This document shows, one piece after another, positions 44,083 to 55,440 of a stretch of 64,000 nucleotides of DNA (the first letter of the stretch is position 1; every line of letters starts with the position of its first letter). A program made the position numbers and the translations under genes. The stretch is taken from assembly GCA_016182785.1 (NCBI GenBank), contig JACPFU010000012.1, positions 62,001-126,000 of the forward strand, given 5' to 3'. The stretch comes from Lysobacterales bacterium. Its GTDB lineage: Bacteria > Pseudomonadota > Gammaproteobacteria > Xanthomonadales > Ahniellaceae. Under the pieces are notes generated by a model. It did not search any database. It was not told where the DNA came from and was given only the letters and a program-made list of their open reading frames with translations.

Positions 44083-44616
44083 ATGACCACCGCCACTCGC
44101 GCCGACCGCATCGACGCCCTGCTGCCGCAGACGCAATGCACGCGCTGCGGCTATCCGGGCTGCCGACCGTATGCCGAGGCGATTGCCGCCGGCGCCGCCG
44201 AGATCAACCGCTGCCCGCCCGGCGGCCAGGCCGGCGTGCGCGCGCTGGCGGAACTGCTGGGCCGTGCGGAACTGGAACTCGATCCCGAATGCGGCGTGCA
44301 CGCGCCGCTGCACCTGGCCTGGATCCGCGAGGACGAATGCATCGGCTGCCTGAAGTGCGTGCAGGCCTGTCCGGTGGACGCGATCGTCGGCGCCAGCAAG
44401 CACATCCACACCGTGATCGCGGAGCGCTGCACCGGCTGCGAGCTCTGCCTGCCGCCGTGTCCGGTCGATTGCATCGACCTCGTGCCCGCACCGGCGACGC
44501 GGGATCGCATGCGCGAAGCCGACGCCGCGCGCGAGCGCCATGCCTTCCGCGCGTTCCGTCTCGCCCGCGATGAAGCCGAGCGCGACGCGCGACTGCGCGC
44601 CAGGCGCGCCGAGTAA
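44083..44616 (+). CDS. rsxB: RsxB/RnfB-like ferredoxin, soluble
   Basis: A 177-residue iron-sulfur protein: a CTRCGYPGC 4Fe-4S site at residue 19 (with a later Cys in NRCPPGG), then two ferredoxin clusters ([24 protein letters not shown]) and a charged helical tail (RRARE-type). This is the RnfB/RsxB arrangement but it lacks the N-terminal membrane helix of the E. coli protein, so it may be cytoplasmic. No other rnf/rsx genes are adjacent, and its electron partner is not seen here. Confidence 0.85.
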   Translation: MTTATRADRIDALLPQTQCTRCGYPGCRPYAEAIAAGAAEINRCPPGGQAGVRALAELLGRAELELDPECGVHAPLHLAWIREDECIGCLKCVQACPVDAIVGASKHIHTVIAERCTGCELCLPPCPVDCIDLVPAPATRDRMREADAARERHAFRAFRLARDEAERDARLRARRAE

Positions 44617-44619
44617 CCC

Positions 44620-45282
44620 TCACCCGCGCACGAAGCGCTGAACGCCCGCGAGCAGCAACGAAAGGCCGAGCAACGCCAGGCCGAGTCCGGGAATCAGGAA
44701 CAGGAACGCGACGGCGAACACGAACGCCGCCAGCGACCAGGCGTAGCCGTCACCATTCGGCTGCGGCCCGGTGTCGATGCCGAGGCGTTGCGCGATCAGA
44801 TGATCGAGGCTGAGCCTGCCCGGACCGTTGAAGATCAACGGCAGCAACATGACCACGAACAGCAGCGGCAGCTTGAAGTTGCCATGGCCCTGGTCGGTAA
44901 TCGCATAGCCCTTGAGCAGGTCGCTGGCCATCGACCACAGATCCGGCCAATGCACCGCAGCGGTGGCGACGAACGTGAGCACCAGCAGACTGAAGGCGAA
45001 GAAGCGGGTTCCGAGCCCGATCCACAGCGCCAGCGCGCCGATCAGCTCGAACCAGGTAGCGATGCCCCAGCTGAGATCCGTCGGGACCCGGTCGAACGGA
45101 AACGGAAAGTCCGACTGGATCGACGCGAACCAGTTCTGGCCGCCGAACTTCTCGCGCCCGGCCTCGAAGAACTCCCAGCCCAGGACCAGGCGCAGGAACA
45201 AGCCGGGCAGCACTTCACCGATGGCGCGCAGGCGTGCGACCAGCGCGCTTGCACGATCGACCACGCGCTCGGCCAGGTTCAT
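44620..45282 (-). CDS. DoxX family membrane protein of the bufferin-type operon
   Basis: A 220-residue integral membrane protein with four helices and the DoxX signature ([51 protein letters not shown]). It overlaps the DUF2063 gene by ATGA and is the fourth gene of the Cys-repeat precursor operon. A DoxX-like gene is frequently found in bufferin/oxazolin clusters, where it might help metal or redox handling, but its role is not established. It converges with the ferredoxin gene at four bases. Confidence 0.87.
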   Translation of the reverse strand: MNLAERVVDRASALVARLRAIGEVLPGLFLRLVLGWEFFEAGREKFGGQNWFASIQSDFPFPFDRVPTDLSWGIATWFELIGALALWIGLGTRFFAFSLLVLTFVATAAVHWPDLWSMASDLLKGYAITDQGHGNFKLPLLFVVMLLPLIFNGPGRLSLDHLIAQRLGIDTGPQPNGDGYAWSLAAFVFAVAFLFLIPGLGLALLGLSLLLAGVQRFVRG

Positions 45283-46082
45283 CGTTGCGCTCCGCTGGTG
45301 CTGGCAGCGGCATCCGTCGGCACGGTGCCGAGCACGATGTCGCGGGCATGGAATTCGCGCAGGCTGCGCGTGGCGCCGTCGATGATCTGTTGCGGCGGGA
45401 ACTGCGGCAGCGCTTCCGCGAGCGCCAGCGTCAGGTCGAGACCGGGGCGCCCGGGGTTGGCTGCGAGCAGGTCGAACAGCACCTTGGCCAGCGGGCTCAA
45501 CTCCAGGAAGGCGATGTGGTCGCGCCGGTTGCGCACGATCACCAGATGCGTCGGCTGCTCCGGCGCCACCTTGGGCTGATGCTCGGCGCTCAGTCGCTGC
45601 ACCGGCCAGCGGTAGCTGAATTGCCAGGCCAGCGGCGACAGCACCGGCGCCGCTGCGACCACATCGCCGCTCGCGTCATGCGCGATCGCATCGATCTCGT
45701 GCTCGTCGATCGCCAGCGCCAGCTCCACCCATTCGTAGTGCGCGAGTTCGGGAACGAACGCCGCATCGCCGCGACCCGTTTCGGCGCGCGCGTCCAGATA
45801 GCACAGGAACTCGCGTCCGATCTCGGTGAACAGCGGCGTGCGTGCCGCATGCTCGCGATAGAAGTCGCGCACCAGGCGCGGCCAGCGGCGCTCGCCGAGC
45901 AGGCCACGAAGCACCGGGAAGTTCGTCGCCAGCAGGCTCTCGATGTTGTTGTAGAACAGCTCGCGATACACCTGCAGCCGCGGCTCCGCCAGGCCATCGG
46001 GCGCGGCAAACAGCTGCGGATCGCGCAGGTGGCGCGCGAAGTCGCGCTGCAGCGCCAGCGTGCCGGCGTCATCAAGCGACAT
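45279..46082 (-). CDS. DUF2063 partner protein of MNIO enzyme
   Basis: A 267-residue protein of the BufC/HvfC (DUF2063) family. The N-terminal DUF2063 region reads [57 protein letters not shown], and a later segment ([19 protein letters not shown]) fits a precursor-recognition domain. These proteins deliver the peptide to the DUF692 oxidase. The ATG at 46082 overlaps the end of the DUF692 gene by 11 bases and its stop overlaps the DoxX start. Confidence 0.9.
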   Translation of the reverse strand: MSLDDAGTLALQRDFARHLRDPQLFAAPDGLAEPRLQVYRELFYNNIESLLATNFPVLRGLLGERRWPRLVRDFYREHAARTPLFTEIGREFLCYLDARAETGRGDAAFVPELAHYEWVELALAIDEHEIDAIAHDASGDVVAAAPVLSPLAWQFSYRWPVQRLSAEHQPKVAPEQPTHLVIVRNRRDHIAFLELSPLAKVLFDLLAANPGRPGLDLTLALAEALPQFPPQQIIDGATRSLREFHARDIVLGTVPTDAAASTSGAQR

Positions 46083-46938
46083 CGGCAAACCGTTGCTGTG
46101 GCTGCGCGGCAAGCTGCAGCGCGCGGATGCGCCCGATCTCGGCAAGCAGGTCGGCGATCGGCGGGAAATTGAAGTCGCGTTCGAGCAGCGTCGGCCTCGG
46201 CCCGAAGCAGCGATAGGCTTCGGCGAGCAGGTCGAATACCGGGTCGATCACCGCCGCGCCGTGGGTATCGACGATCAGGTCCACCGACTGCTGGTAGTGC
46301 CCGGCGACATGGAACTGGCTGACGCGATCCGCGGGCATGGCGCGGATGAATCCGGTCGCGTCGTAGCCGTGGTTGACGCTGTTCACGTACACGTTGTTGA
46401 CGTCGAGCAACAGGTCGCAATCAGCCGCACGCAGCACTTCGAGCACGAAGTCGCGCTCGCTCATTTCGCCGGCGAGTGGCGCGTAGAAGGAAATGTTCTC
46501 GATCGCGACGCGGCGGCCCAGCCGGTCCTGCGCCTCGCCGATGCGCGCGGCGCAGCGGCGCACGGCGGCCATGGTGAACGGGATCGGCATCAGGTCGTAG
46601 AGCTGGCCGTGGTCGCTGCAGTAGCTCAGGTGTTCGCTGTAGACGGCGATGCCGTGTTCGTCGAGGAAGCGCCGCAACCGCGCCAGGAAGGCCGCGTCCA
46701 GCGGCTCCGGGCCGCCGAGCGAGAGCGAGAGTCCGTGCGCGGACAGCGGGTAGCGCTCGCAGAATCCGCGGAAGCGGCGGCCGAGGCGGCCGCCGACACC
46801 GATCCAGTTCTCCGGCGCGATCTCCAGGAAATCGATCGCGCCGGGCGCGACCGATTCGAGCGGGTCCAGCAGTCCACGACGCAAGCCGAGCCCGGTGCCA
46901 CGCACCGCGGCGAGCGCAGGCCTCGCGGTGGCGCTCAT
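46072..46938 (-). CDS. MNIO (DUF692) cysteine-modifying enzyme
   Basis: A 288-residue multinuclear non-haem iron oxidative enzyme of the BufB/HvfB type. A TIM-barrel-like fold carries the metal-ligand phrases FLEIAPENWIGVGG, AHGLSLSLGG, YSEHLSYCSDHG, AIENISFY, LLLDVNNVYVNSVNHGYD, FHVAGHYQ, DTHGAAV. Homologues convert Cys in EGKCG repeats to thio-oxazole or oxazolone-thioamide groups that bind copper. The substrate gene is 10 bases upstream. All expected residues look present. Confidence 0.92.
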   Translation of the reverse strand: MSATARPALAAVRGTGLGLRRGLLDPLESVAPGAIDFLEIAPENWIGVGGRLGRRFRGFCERYPLSAHGLSLSLGGPEPLDAAFLARLRRFLDEHGIAVYSEHLSYCSDHGQLYDLMPIPFTMAAVRRCAARIGEAQDRLGRRVAIENISFYAPLAGEMSERDFVLEVLRAADCDLLLDVNNVYVNSVNHGYDATGFIRAMPADRVSQFHVAGHYQQSVDLIVDTHGAAVIDPVFDLLAEAYRCFGPRPTLLERDFNFPPIADLLAEIGRIRALQLAAQPQQRFADVA

Positions 46939-46948
46939 CCGCGCGGTC

Positions 46949-47449
46949 TCAGTTCGGCTTGTCGGCCGGCTGCGCATCGGCCTTGGCCTTGTCCTTGGCC
47001 TTGTCCATCGCTTCGCCGCACTTGCCTTCGGCCGCGGCCTTGCCCATCGCTTCGCCGCACTTGCCCTCGCCGCACTTACCCTCGCCGCACATGCCCTCGG
47101 CCTTGGCCTTGTCCATCGCGTCGCCGCACTTGCCTTCACCGGCGGACATCTTCATGCCCTCGCCGCACTTGCCCTCGGCCTTGGCCTTGTCCATCGCTTC
47201 GCCGCACTTGCCTTCACCGGCGGACATCTTCATGCCCTCGCCGCACTTGCCCTCGGCCTTGGCCTTGTCCATCGCTTCGCCGCACTTGCCTTCACCGCAC
47301 TTGCCCTCGGCGTGTTCTTCGCCGCTGATCCGATAGCCGAAGCCGAGATCCTGGACCTTGAACAGATCGGCGGCCTGGACGACCGCCACCGAGCCGAGCA
47401 ACGCGGCGCCGACGGCGAGGGACAGGGAGGAGATCGACTGCTTGGACAT
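46949..47449 (-). CDS. Exported Cys-repeat precursor peptide (bufferin/oxazolin type)
   Basis: A 166-residue precursor: signal peptide of about 26 residues (SVAVVQAADLF), then ten copies of a Cys motif, nine EGKCG and one EGMCG, spaced by MDKAKA or MKMSAG segments. Each repeat holds the only cysteines of the protein. EGKCG is the modification motif of HvfA/bufferin-class RiPPs, and the modifying enzymes follow directly. Mature product is expected to be periplasmic or secreted and to bind copper. The internal DNA repeats explain its size. GGAG six bases before the ATG. Confidence 0.93.
   Translation of the reverse strand: MSKQSISSLSLAVGAALLGSVAVVQAADLFKVQDLGFGYRISGEEHAEGKCGEGKCGEAMDKAKAEGKCGEGMKMSAGEGKCGEAMDKAKAEGKCGEGMKMSAGEGKCGDAMDKAKAEGMCGEGKCGEGKCGEAMGKAAAEGKCGEAMDKAKDKAKADAQPADKPN
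47141..47296. repeat. Tandem 78-bp repeat inside the precursor gene
   Basis: Two near-identical 78-base units (47141-47218 and 47219-47296), with a partial third on the 47101 side, encode MKMSAG-EGKCG-MDKAKA-EGKCG blocks. Unit length is a multiple of three, so copy changes keep the frame and change motif number. Confidence 0.85.
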
Positions 47450-47550
47450 GGAACGCTCCAGATTGGATAGTGGCGGGAATGCGCCCGCCGGCGCCGCCGC
47501 GAATGCGGCCACCACGAGCAGGCCCGGATCCGGTCGCGCTTGCGGTTCGG

Positions 47551-47579
47551 CGTCTAGGACCGACGTCGATGGCGATTAC
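47551..47579 (-). promoter_or_regulatory. Candidate promoter of the bufferin-type operon
   Basis: GTAATC (47579-47574), 17-base spacer, TAGACG (47556-47551), overlapping the end of nth. It resembles ECF-type elements more than sigma-70; such operons are often driven by ECF sigmas. This fills most of the nth/precursor gap. Confidence 0.4.
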
Positions 47580-48243
47580 TTTCACCCGCGTTCGTCGCGG
47601 TGGCGTGAATACGCGCGGCCTTCACGCCCTGTGCACACAGATCGGCGAGCACGCAGCTCGCGCACTGCGGCCGGCGCGCCTTGCAGACATAGCGGCCGTG
47701 CAGGATCAGCCAGTGGTGCGCGTTCTGCCGATAGGCCGGTGGCACGCGCCGCAGCAACGCTCGCTCGACCGCGAGCGGCGTCTTGCCGCGCGCCAGCCCG
47801 GTGCGGTTGGCGACACGGAAGATGTGCGTGTCGACCGCGATCGTCGGTTCGCCGAAGGCGGTGTTGAGCACCACGTTCGCCGTCTTCCGGCCGACCCCGG
47901 GCAGCGCCTCCAGCGCCGCGCGCACGCTCGGCACCTCGCCGCCATGACGTTCGAGCAGCAGCCTGCAGGTGGCGAGGATGTGTCGTGCCTTGGCATTGCA
48001 CAGACCGATGCTGGCGATGTACCGAAGCAATCCCGGCTCGCCCAGCGCCAGCATCGCGGCCGGCGTGTTCGCCACCGCGAACAGCTTGCGCGTGGCCTTG
48101 TTGACGCCGACATCGGTCGCCTGCGCCGACAGGATCACCGCGACCAGCAACTCGAATGGCGTGCGGTACTCGAGCTCGGTGCGCGGGTGCGGGTTCAGTT
48201 CGGCGAGGCGCGCGAACAGGGTCTCGATCTGGGACGGCTTCAT
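47554..48243 (-). CDS. nth: Endonuclease III (DNA glycosylase/AP lyase)
   Basis: A 229-residue base-excision repair enzyme for oxidised pyrimidines. ELLVAVILSAQATDVGVNKAT opens the fold, the helix-hairpin-helix is LPGVGRKTANVVLN with its catalytic Lys, the catalytic Asp is in VDTHIFRVANR, and the [4Fe-4S] cluster is CKARRPQCASCVLADLC near residues 191-207. GAGAAT lies six bases before the ATG, so it may be leaderless. It is upstream of the precursor operon on the same strand. Confidence 0.96.
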   Translation of the reverse strand: MKPSQIETLFARLAELNPHPRTELEYRTPFELLVAVILSAQATDVGVNKATRKLFAVANTPAAMLALGEPGLLRYIASIGLCNAKARHILATCRLLLERHGGEVPSVRAALEALPGVGRKTANVVLNTAFGEPTIAVDTHIFRVANRTGLARGKTPLAVERALLRRVPPAYRQNAHHWLILHGRYVCKARRPQCASCVLADLCAQGVKAARIHATATNAGESNRHRRRS

Positions 48244-48309
48244 CGGCGCATTCTCGCCTGTCAGCATGCTCGCGCCTATCCGGTCCGGCACGGACCCGAG
48301 GAGCGCGAC

Positions 48310-49521
48310 ATGCGACGCACGATCTTCTGTTTCGGCCTGGCCCTCGCGGCACAAGCCAGCGCGGGCGACGGCGACGACCTGCTCTGGTTCGGCCACGCGC
48401 GCACCGACCTGGCTCACGCCGACGCCGATTCACGCCTTGATGCCGGCGAACGCCGGCTGCACGCGGGGATCGAGGCGCAGCTCGCGGCGCTGTGGGAGCC
48501 CGGCATCGATTGGCGGTTGTTCGCCCAAGCCGTGCTGCGCAGCGACTGGCGCGATGCTGGCAATACCGCGGGGCTGGTCGAAGCACACCTCGATCGCGAC
48601 TTCTACCTGCGCAACGACCAGCGCCTGCGCGTGCGCGTCGGCCAGTTCTTCCTGCCGACCTCGCGCGAAGCGGTGGACGCGATGTGGCAATCGCCGTACA
48701 CGCCAACGCTGTCGGCACTGAACAGCTGGATCGCGGAGGAGTTCCGTCCGATCGGCGTCGATCTCAGCTGGCACAGCCGCGCCGACGCCGAGCGCTCGTT
48801 CGAGGCCGCGCTGACCGCGTTCGGCGGCAACGACAGCGCCGGGACCCTGCTGGCGTGGCGCGGCTTCGCCTGGCACGACCGCATCGGCGTATTCGGCGAG
48901 GTGCTGCCGCTGCCGGCGCTGCCGAGCCTGGTCGATGGCGCCGAGTTCGGGCACCAGCGCAACGACGGTACGCGCCCGTTCGGATCCGACCTCGACGGCC
49001 GCGTCGGCTGGTCGCTGCGTGCCAGCTACGGTCCGCCCGAACGGCTGCGCGGCTTCGCCAGCGCGGTGGACACGCGCGGCGATCGCGGCCTGCACCGCGG
49101 CGAATACGCCTGGCGCACGCGCTTCGCACTGCTCGGCCTGGAGTGGCAACCGGCGCCGCGCTGGAGCATCGCCGGCGAGTGGCTGCGCGGTGATTCCGGC
49201 ATGGGCTTCGCGCCCGGGCCGCGGGTGCAGATCGACTTCCGCGCCGCCTACCTGCTCGCCAGCTTCGCGCCCGACGAGCGCTGGCGCTTCAGTGCCCGCG
49301 TCGAGGGCTTCGCGGTCGACGACCGCGACGGCGTCGTCGAGGACAACGACGATCGCGGCCGCGCGCTGACGCTGGCCGCGCTGCGCCAGTTCGGCGAACA
49401 CTGGCGCGCAGCGGTCGAGCTGATCCGCGCCGAGGGGCGCCACGCCGCGGCACCGCTGCTCGACGAAGCGATCGACGACGGTGGCACGCAGTGGAGAATG
49501 GAGCTGCGCCGCAGTTTCTGA
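48310..49521 (+). CDS. Outer-membrane beta-barrel protein, porin-like
   Basis: A 403-residue exported protein: signal peptide to about residue 19, then a repeated barrel pattern with aromatic girdles and a final Phe (WRMELRRSF). Phrases such as VRVGQFFLPTSREAVDAMWQSPYTPTLSALNSWIAEEFRPIGVDLSW recall phosphate-selective-porin-like (OprP) proteins. Solute unknown. GAGGAG seven bases before the ATG. Confidence 0.75.
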   Translation: MRRTIFCFGLALAAQASAGDGDDLLWFGHARTDLAHADADSRLDAGERRLHAGIEAQLAALWEPGIDWRLFAQAVLRSDWRDAGNTAGLVEAHLDRDFYLRNDQRLRVRVGQFFLPTSREAVDAMWQSPYTPTLSALNSWIAEEFRPIGVDLSWHSRADAERSFEAALTAFGGNDSAGTLLAWRGFAWHDRIGVFGEVLPLPALPSLVDGAEFGHQRNDGTRPFGSDLDGRVGWSLRASYGPPERLRGFASAVDTRGDRGLHRGEYAWRTRFALLGLEWQPAPRWSIAGEWLRGDSGMGFAPGPRVQIDFRAAYLLASFAPDERWRFSARVEGFAVDDRDGVVEDNDDRGRALTLAALRQFGEHWRAAVELIRAEGRHAAAPLLDEAIDDGGTQWRMELRRSF

Positions 49522-49553
49522 ACGCCGCGCGTGATCCGCGCCGGGCCGCCCGC

Positions 49554-49559
49554 TACGCT
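49554..49559 (+). promoter_or_regulatory. -10-like hexamer, leaderless spacing (tsaC/sua5 gene)
   Basis: TACGCT ends six bases before the ATG at 49566, without a ribosome site in between. Confidence 0.35.
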
Positions 49560-49565
49560 TGCCCG

Positions 49566-50555
49566 ATGACCGACCTGATCGCGATCCACGAAGCCGAACT
49601 CGTCGCCGCCTGCGCGGCACTGAAGCGCGGCGAGGTCGTCGGCCTGCCCACGGAAACCGTCTACGGGCTGGCCGGAGACGCGCGCAACGGCGAGGCGCTC
49701 GCGCGCATCTTCGCGACCAAGCGGCGCCCGGCCGATCATCCGCTGATCGTGCACCTCGCCGACGCCAGTGCCATCGACGACTGGGCGCGCGCGATCCCGC
49801 CCGCGGCGCGACGGTTGGCCGCCGCGTTCTGGCCGGGCCCGCTGACGCTGATCCTGAAGCGCGCGCCGCACGTGCTCGACCTGGTCACCGCCGGCCAGGA
49901 CAGCATCGGTCTGCGCGTGCCGAACCATGCGCTCGCCCTGGAACTGCTGCGTCGTTTCGGCGGTGGCCTCGCCGCGCCCTCGGCGAACCGCTTCGGACAT
50001 GTCAGCCCGACCACCGCGCAGCACGTGCGCGACGAGTTCGGCGACGCGGTGCCGATCGTGCTCGACGGCGGCCCGTGCCGGATCGGCATCGAATCGACCA
50101 TCGTCGACCTGAGCGCGGACAGCGCCCGCATCCTCCGCCCCGGGCAGATCGGCCCGGACGCGATTGCACGCGTGCTGGGTGCGCCGGTGGCGATCGGCGC
50201 GCAAACCTCCAGCCCGCGCGTTTCCGGATCGCTGGCCAGCCATTACGCGCCGGACACGCCAGCCGAGCGCGTCCCGCGCGAACGCCTCGACAGCGTCATC
50301 CGCAGCGCGCTTGGCGGCGGCGAGACCATCCGCGTGCTGGCGCTGCGCCACCTGCCCGACGGTGTGCACGGGCTGGTGATGCCGAACGAACCGGAACCCT
50401 ACGCCCGCCACCTCTACGCAGCGCTACGCACACTCGATGCCGAGGGCGCCGAACGCCTGCTGATCGAACTGCCCCCCGACACCCCGGAGTGGTTCGCCGT
50501 GCACGACCGCATCGCGCGTGCCACCGTGGCACCGAGCGACGACGACGCGCCCTGA
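49566..50555 (+). CDS. tsaC: L-threonylcarbamoyladenylate synthase, Sua5 form
   Basis: A 329-residue enzyme making the threonylcarbamoyl-AMP for t6A modification of tRNAs. The YrdC domain has LKRGEVVGLPTETVYGLAGD, TKRRPADHPLIVHL, WPGPLTLILKR and PSANRFGHVSPTTAQHV; residues from about 210 form the extra C-terminal Sua5 domain (HYAPDTPAERVP). It is thus the long (Sua5/YwlC) version rather than the short E. coli TsaC. Confidence 0.93.
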   Translation: MTDLIAIHEAELVAACAALKRGEVVGLPTETVYGLAGDARNGEALARIFATKRRPADHPLIVHLADASAIDDWARAIPPAARRLAAAFWPGPLTLILKRAPHVLDLVTAGQDSIGLRVPNHALALELLRRFGGGLAAPSANRFGHVSPTTAQHVRDEFGDAVPIVLDGGPCRIGIESTIVDLSADSARILRPGQIGPDAIARVLGAPVAIGAQTSSPRVSGSLASHYAPDTPAERVPRERLDSVIRSALGGGETIRVLALRHLPDGVHGLVMPNEPEPYARHLYAALRTLDAEGAERLLIELPPDTPEWFAVHDRIARATVAPSDDDAP

Positions 50556-50559
50556 ACGG

Positions 50560-50724
50560 TCAGCGCTTGCGCTTGCGTGGCGCGGGTTTCGACGCGGCCT
50601 TGGGCGGCGCTGCCGCCGCCTCGGGCTGGGCCGGCTGATCGCCGATGATTGACTTGGCCGGGCACACCGCGAAGACCGGACATCGCTTGCAGCCAACGGC
50701 GATGGCGATGGGGCAGATGGTCAT
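50560..50724 (-). CDS. 54-residue Cys-rich protein, small
   Basis: A short minus-strand gene with a good GGAG site eight bases before its ATG. The protein begins MTICPIAIAVGCKRCPVFAV and has four cysteines at 4, 12, 15 and 21, a C-x7-C-x2-C-x5-C pattern that could bind one metal or an Fe-S cluster, then a Pro/Ala/Lys-rich tail ending RKRKR. Similar tiny cysteine proteins exist in related bacteria with no assigned function. It lies convergent to the Sua5 gene and diverges from the GNAT gene. Confidence 0.72.
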   Translation of the reverse strand: MTICPIAIAVGCKRCPVFAVCPAKSIIGDQPAQPEAAAAPPKAASKPAPRKRKR

Positions 50725-50794
50725 GGCGGTCACTCCGGTGGTCGGGCGCGCAGTCTAACGCGATACTGTGAAGCCGCCCCTCCACGAGATCCCG

Positions 50795-51270
50795 ATGAGC
50801 ACCACGCTGCGCCCTGCCACACCCGAGGACCTGGACCTGATCCTCGGCTTCATCCGCGACCTGGCCGAGTACGAGCGGCTGCTCGACCAGGTGGTCGCGG
50901 ACCGCGCGGCGCTCGCTGCGGCGTTGTTTGGTTCACCGCCTCAGGCCGAGGTGGTGATCGCCGAGCACGACGCCACGCCCGCCGGCTTCGCACTGTTCTT
51001 CCACAACTTTTCGACCTTCCGCGGCCGTCGCGGCCTGTATCTGGAAGACCTCTACGTGCGCCCGCAACACCGCGGCGCCGGCATCGGCAAGGCCCTGCTC
51101 GCGCACCTCGCAAGACTCGCGATCGAGCGCGGCTGCGCGCGCTTCGAGTGGGCGGTGCTGGACTGGAACGCGCCCGCGATCGGCTTCTACCGATCGCTCG
51201 GCGCGCGCGTCCTCGACGATTGGCGCGTGTGCCGGCTCGACGGCGAAGCGCTCGTGCGACTCGCCGGCGC

Positions 51271-51274
<4 letters not shown>
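50795..51274 (+). CDS. GNAT family N-acetyltransferase
   Basis: A 159-residue acetyltransferase. The acetyl-CoA loop is RGAGIGKALLAHLARLAIE near 94-112 after LYLEDLYVRPQH, and a conserved WNAPAIGFYRSLGARVL strand-helix closes the fold. It resembles the diamine/SAT-like branch in YLEDLYVRP. The ATG at 50795 is preferred over an in-frame GTG at 50768. Its stop overlaps the next gene's start (ATGA). Substrate unknown. Confidence 0.88.
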
Positions 51275-54379
<3,105 letters not shown>

Positions 54380-54583
54380 TCAATGCGTCAGCAGCTTGAT
54401 GCCGACCAGTCCGACCAGCATCGCGGTCACGCCGATCCAGCGCAGACGCATCGGATCGACCGTGGCCATCTGGCTCATCATCTTCTGCCAGCCCGCCGGC
54501 ATCAGCGCCAGCACCAGCCCCTCGAACACGAACACCAGGCAACCCGCGATCCACAGGGTATCGCCGAGTCCGCCCTCGTTCAC
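54380..54583 (-). CDS. DUF2065 small membrane protein
   Basis: A 67-residue protein with two helices (LWIAGCLVFVFEGLVLAL and IGVTAMLVGLVGIKLL), the usual length of DUF2065. GTG start overlaps the hflC stop (GTGA). The gene sits between hflC and purA in many gammaproteobacteria; function unknown. Confidence 0.85.
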   Translation of the reverse strand: MNEGGLGDTLWIAGCLVFVFEGLVLALMPAGWQKMMSQMATVDPMRLRWIGVTAMLVGLVGIKLLTH

Positions 54584-55440
54584 CGCTTGGCGCCCTCGCC
54601 GAAGTACTGGAAGAACTCCGACTTCGGATCCAGCACCAGCACCGAGCCCGGCTCGGCGAACGCGGCGCGATACGCCTCCAGGCTGCGCCAGAACGCATAG
54701 AACTCCGGGTCGCGGTTGTACGCCTCGGCGTAGATCTTCGCTGCCTCGGCATCGCCGCCGCCGCGCAACTGCTGGGCGTCGCGCTGGGCGTTGGCTAGCG
54801 CGATCTGCGCGTCGCGCTCGGCGTTGGCGCGGGTCTTCTCGGCGACCTCGGTACCCTCGGAGCGCAGCTTGTTCGCGACCGCCTTGCGCTCCGAGGTCAT
54901 GCGATCGAACACCTTCTGGCTGACCTCGTCGGGCAGGTCGATGCGCATCACGCGCAGGTCGACCACCTCGATGCCGAGTTCCTTGACCGCCTCGCTGATG
55001 GTTTCGCGCATGTCGACCATCAGGTCCGAGCGCTGGTCGGCCACGACTTCCTGCAGCGTGCGCTTGACGATCTCCTTGCCGAGCGCGTTGCGCGTGGTCG
55101 AATCGAGCCGGCTCTCGGCCAGGCCTTCGTCGCCGGAAGACGCCTTGTAGAACTCGGCCACGTCCTTGATCCGCCACTTGACGAAGAAGTCGACCAGCAC
55201 GTCCTTGCGCTCGGAGGTCAGGTAGCGCTGCGGTTCCTTGTCCAGGGTGACGATGCGGCGCTCGAACTTGCGCACGTTCTGCAGCACCGGCAGCTTGAAG
55301 TGCAGGCCGGGGCCGTAGTCGGAGCGCAGCACGCGTCCGAACTGCAGCAACACCGCGCGCTCGTTCTCGCGGACGACGAAGGCGGAGTTGCCGGCGATGA
55401 TCGCGGCGATCGCGAGCAGGATCAGGATCAGGTTCTTCAT
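54580..55440 (-). CDS. hflC: HflC, FtsH protease modulator
   Basis: A 286-residue inner-membrane SPFH protein. One N-terminal helix (LILILLAIAAIIAGNSAFVV) and the periplasmic band 7 domain (RENERAVLLQFGRVLRS, PGLHFKLPVLQNVRKFERRI) are followed by the HflC-specific AEKTRANAERDAQIALANAQRDAQQLRGGGDAEAAKIYAEAYNRDPEFYAFWRSLEAY. It forms with HflK the large cage around FtsH. Overlaps hflK by ATGA. Confidence 0.97.
   Translation of the reverse strand: MKNLILILLAIAAIIAGNSAFVVRENERAVLLQFGRVLRSDYGPGLHFKLPVLQNVRKFERRIVTLDKEPQRYLTSERKDVLVDFFVKWRIKDVAEFYKASSGDEGLAESRLDSTTRNALGKEIVKRTLQEVVADQRSDLMVDMRETISEAVKELGIEVVDLRVMRIDLPDEVSQKVFDRMTSERKAVANKLRSEGTEVAEKTRANAERDAQIALANAQRDAQQLRGGGDAEAAKIYAEAYNRDPEFYAFWRSLEAYRAAFAEPGSVLVLDPKSEFFQYFGEGAKR

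Noticed and set aside
47063-47296. Regular repeats that could look like a CRISPR array
   Set aside because: The repeats are in frame with the Cys motifs of the precursor protein, have no unique spacers, and no cas genes are near.
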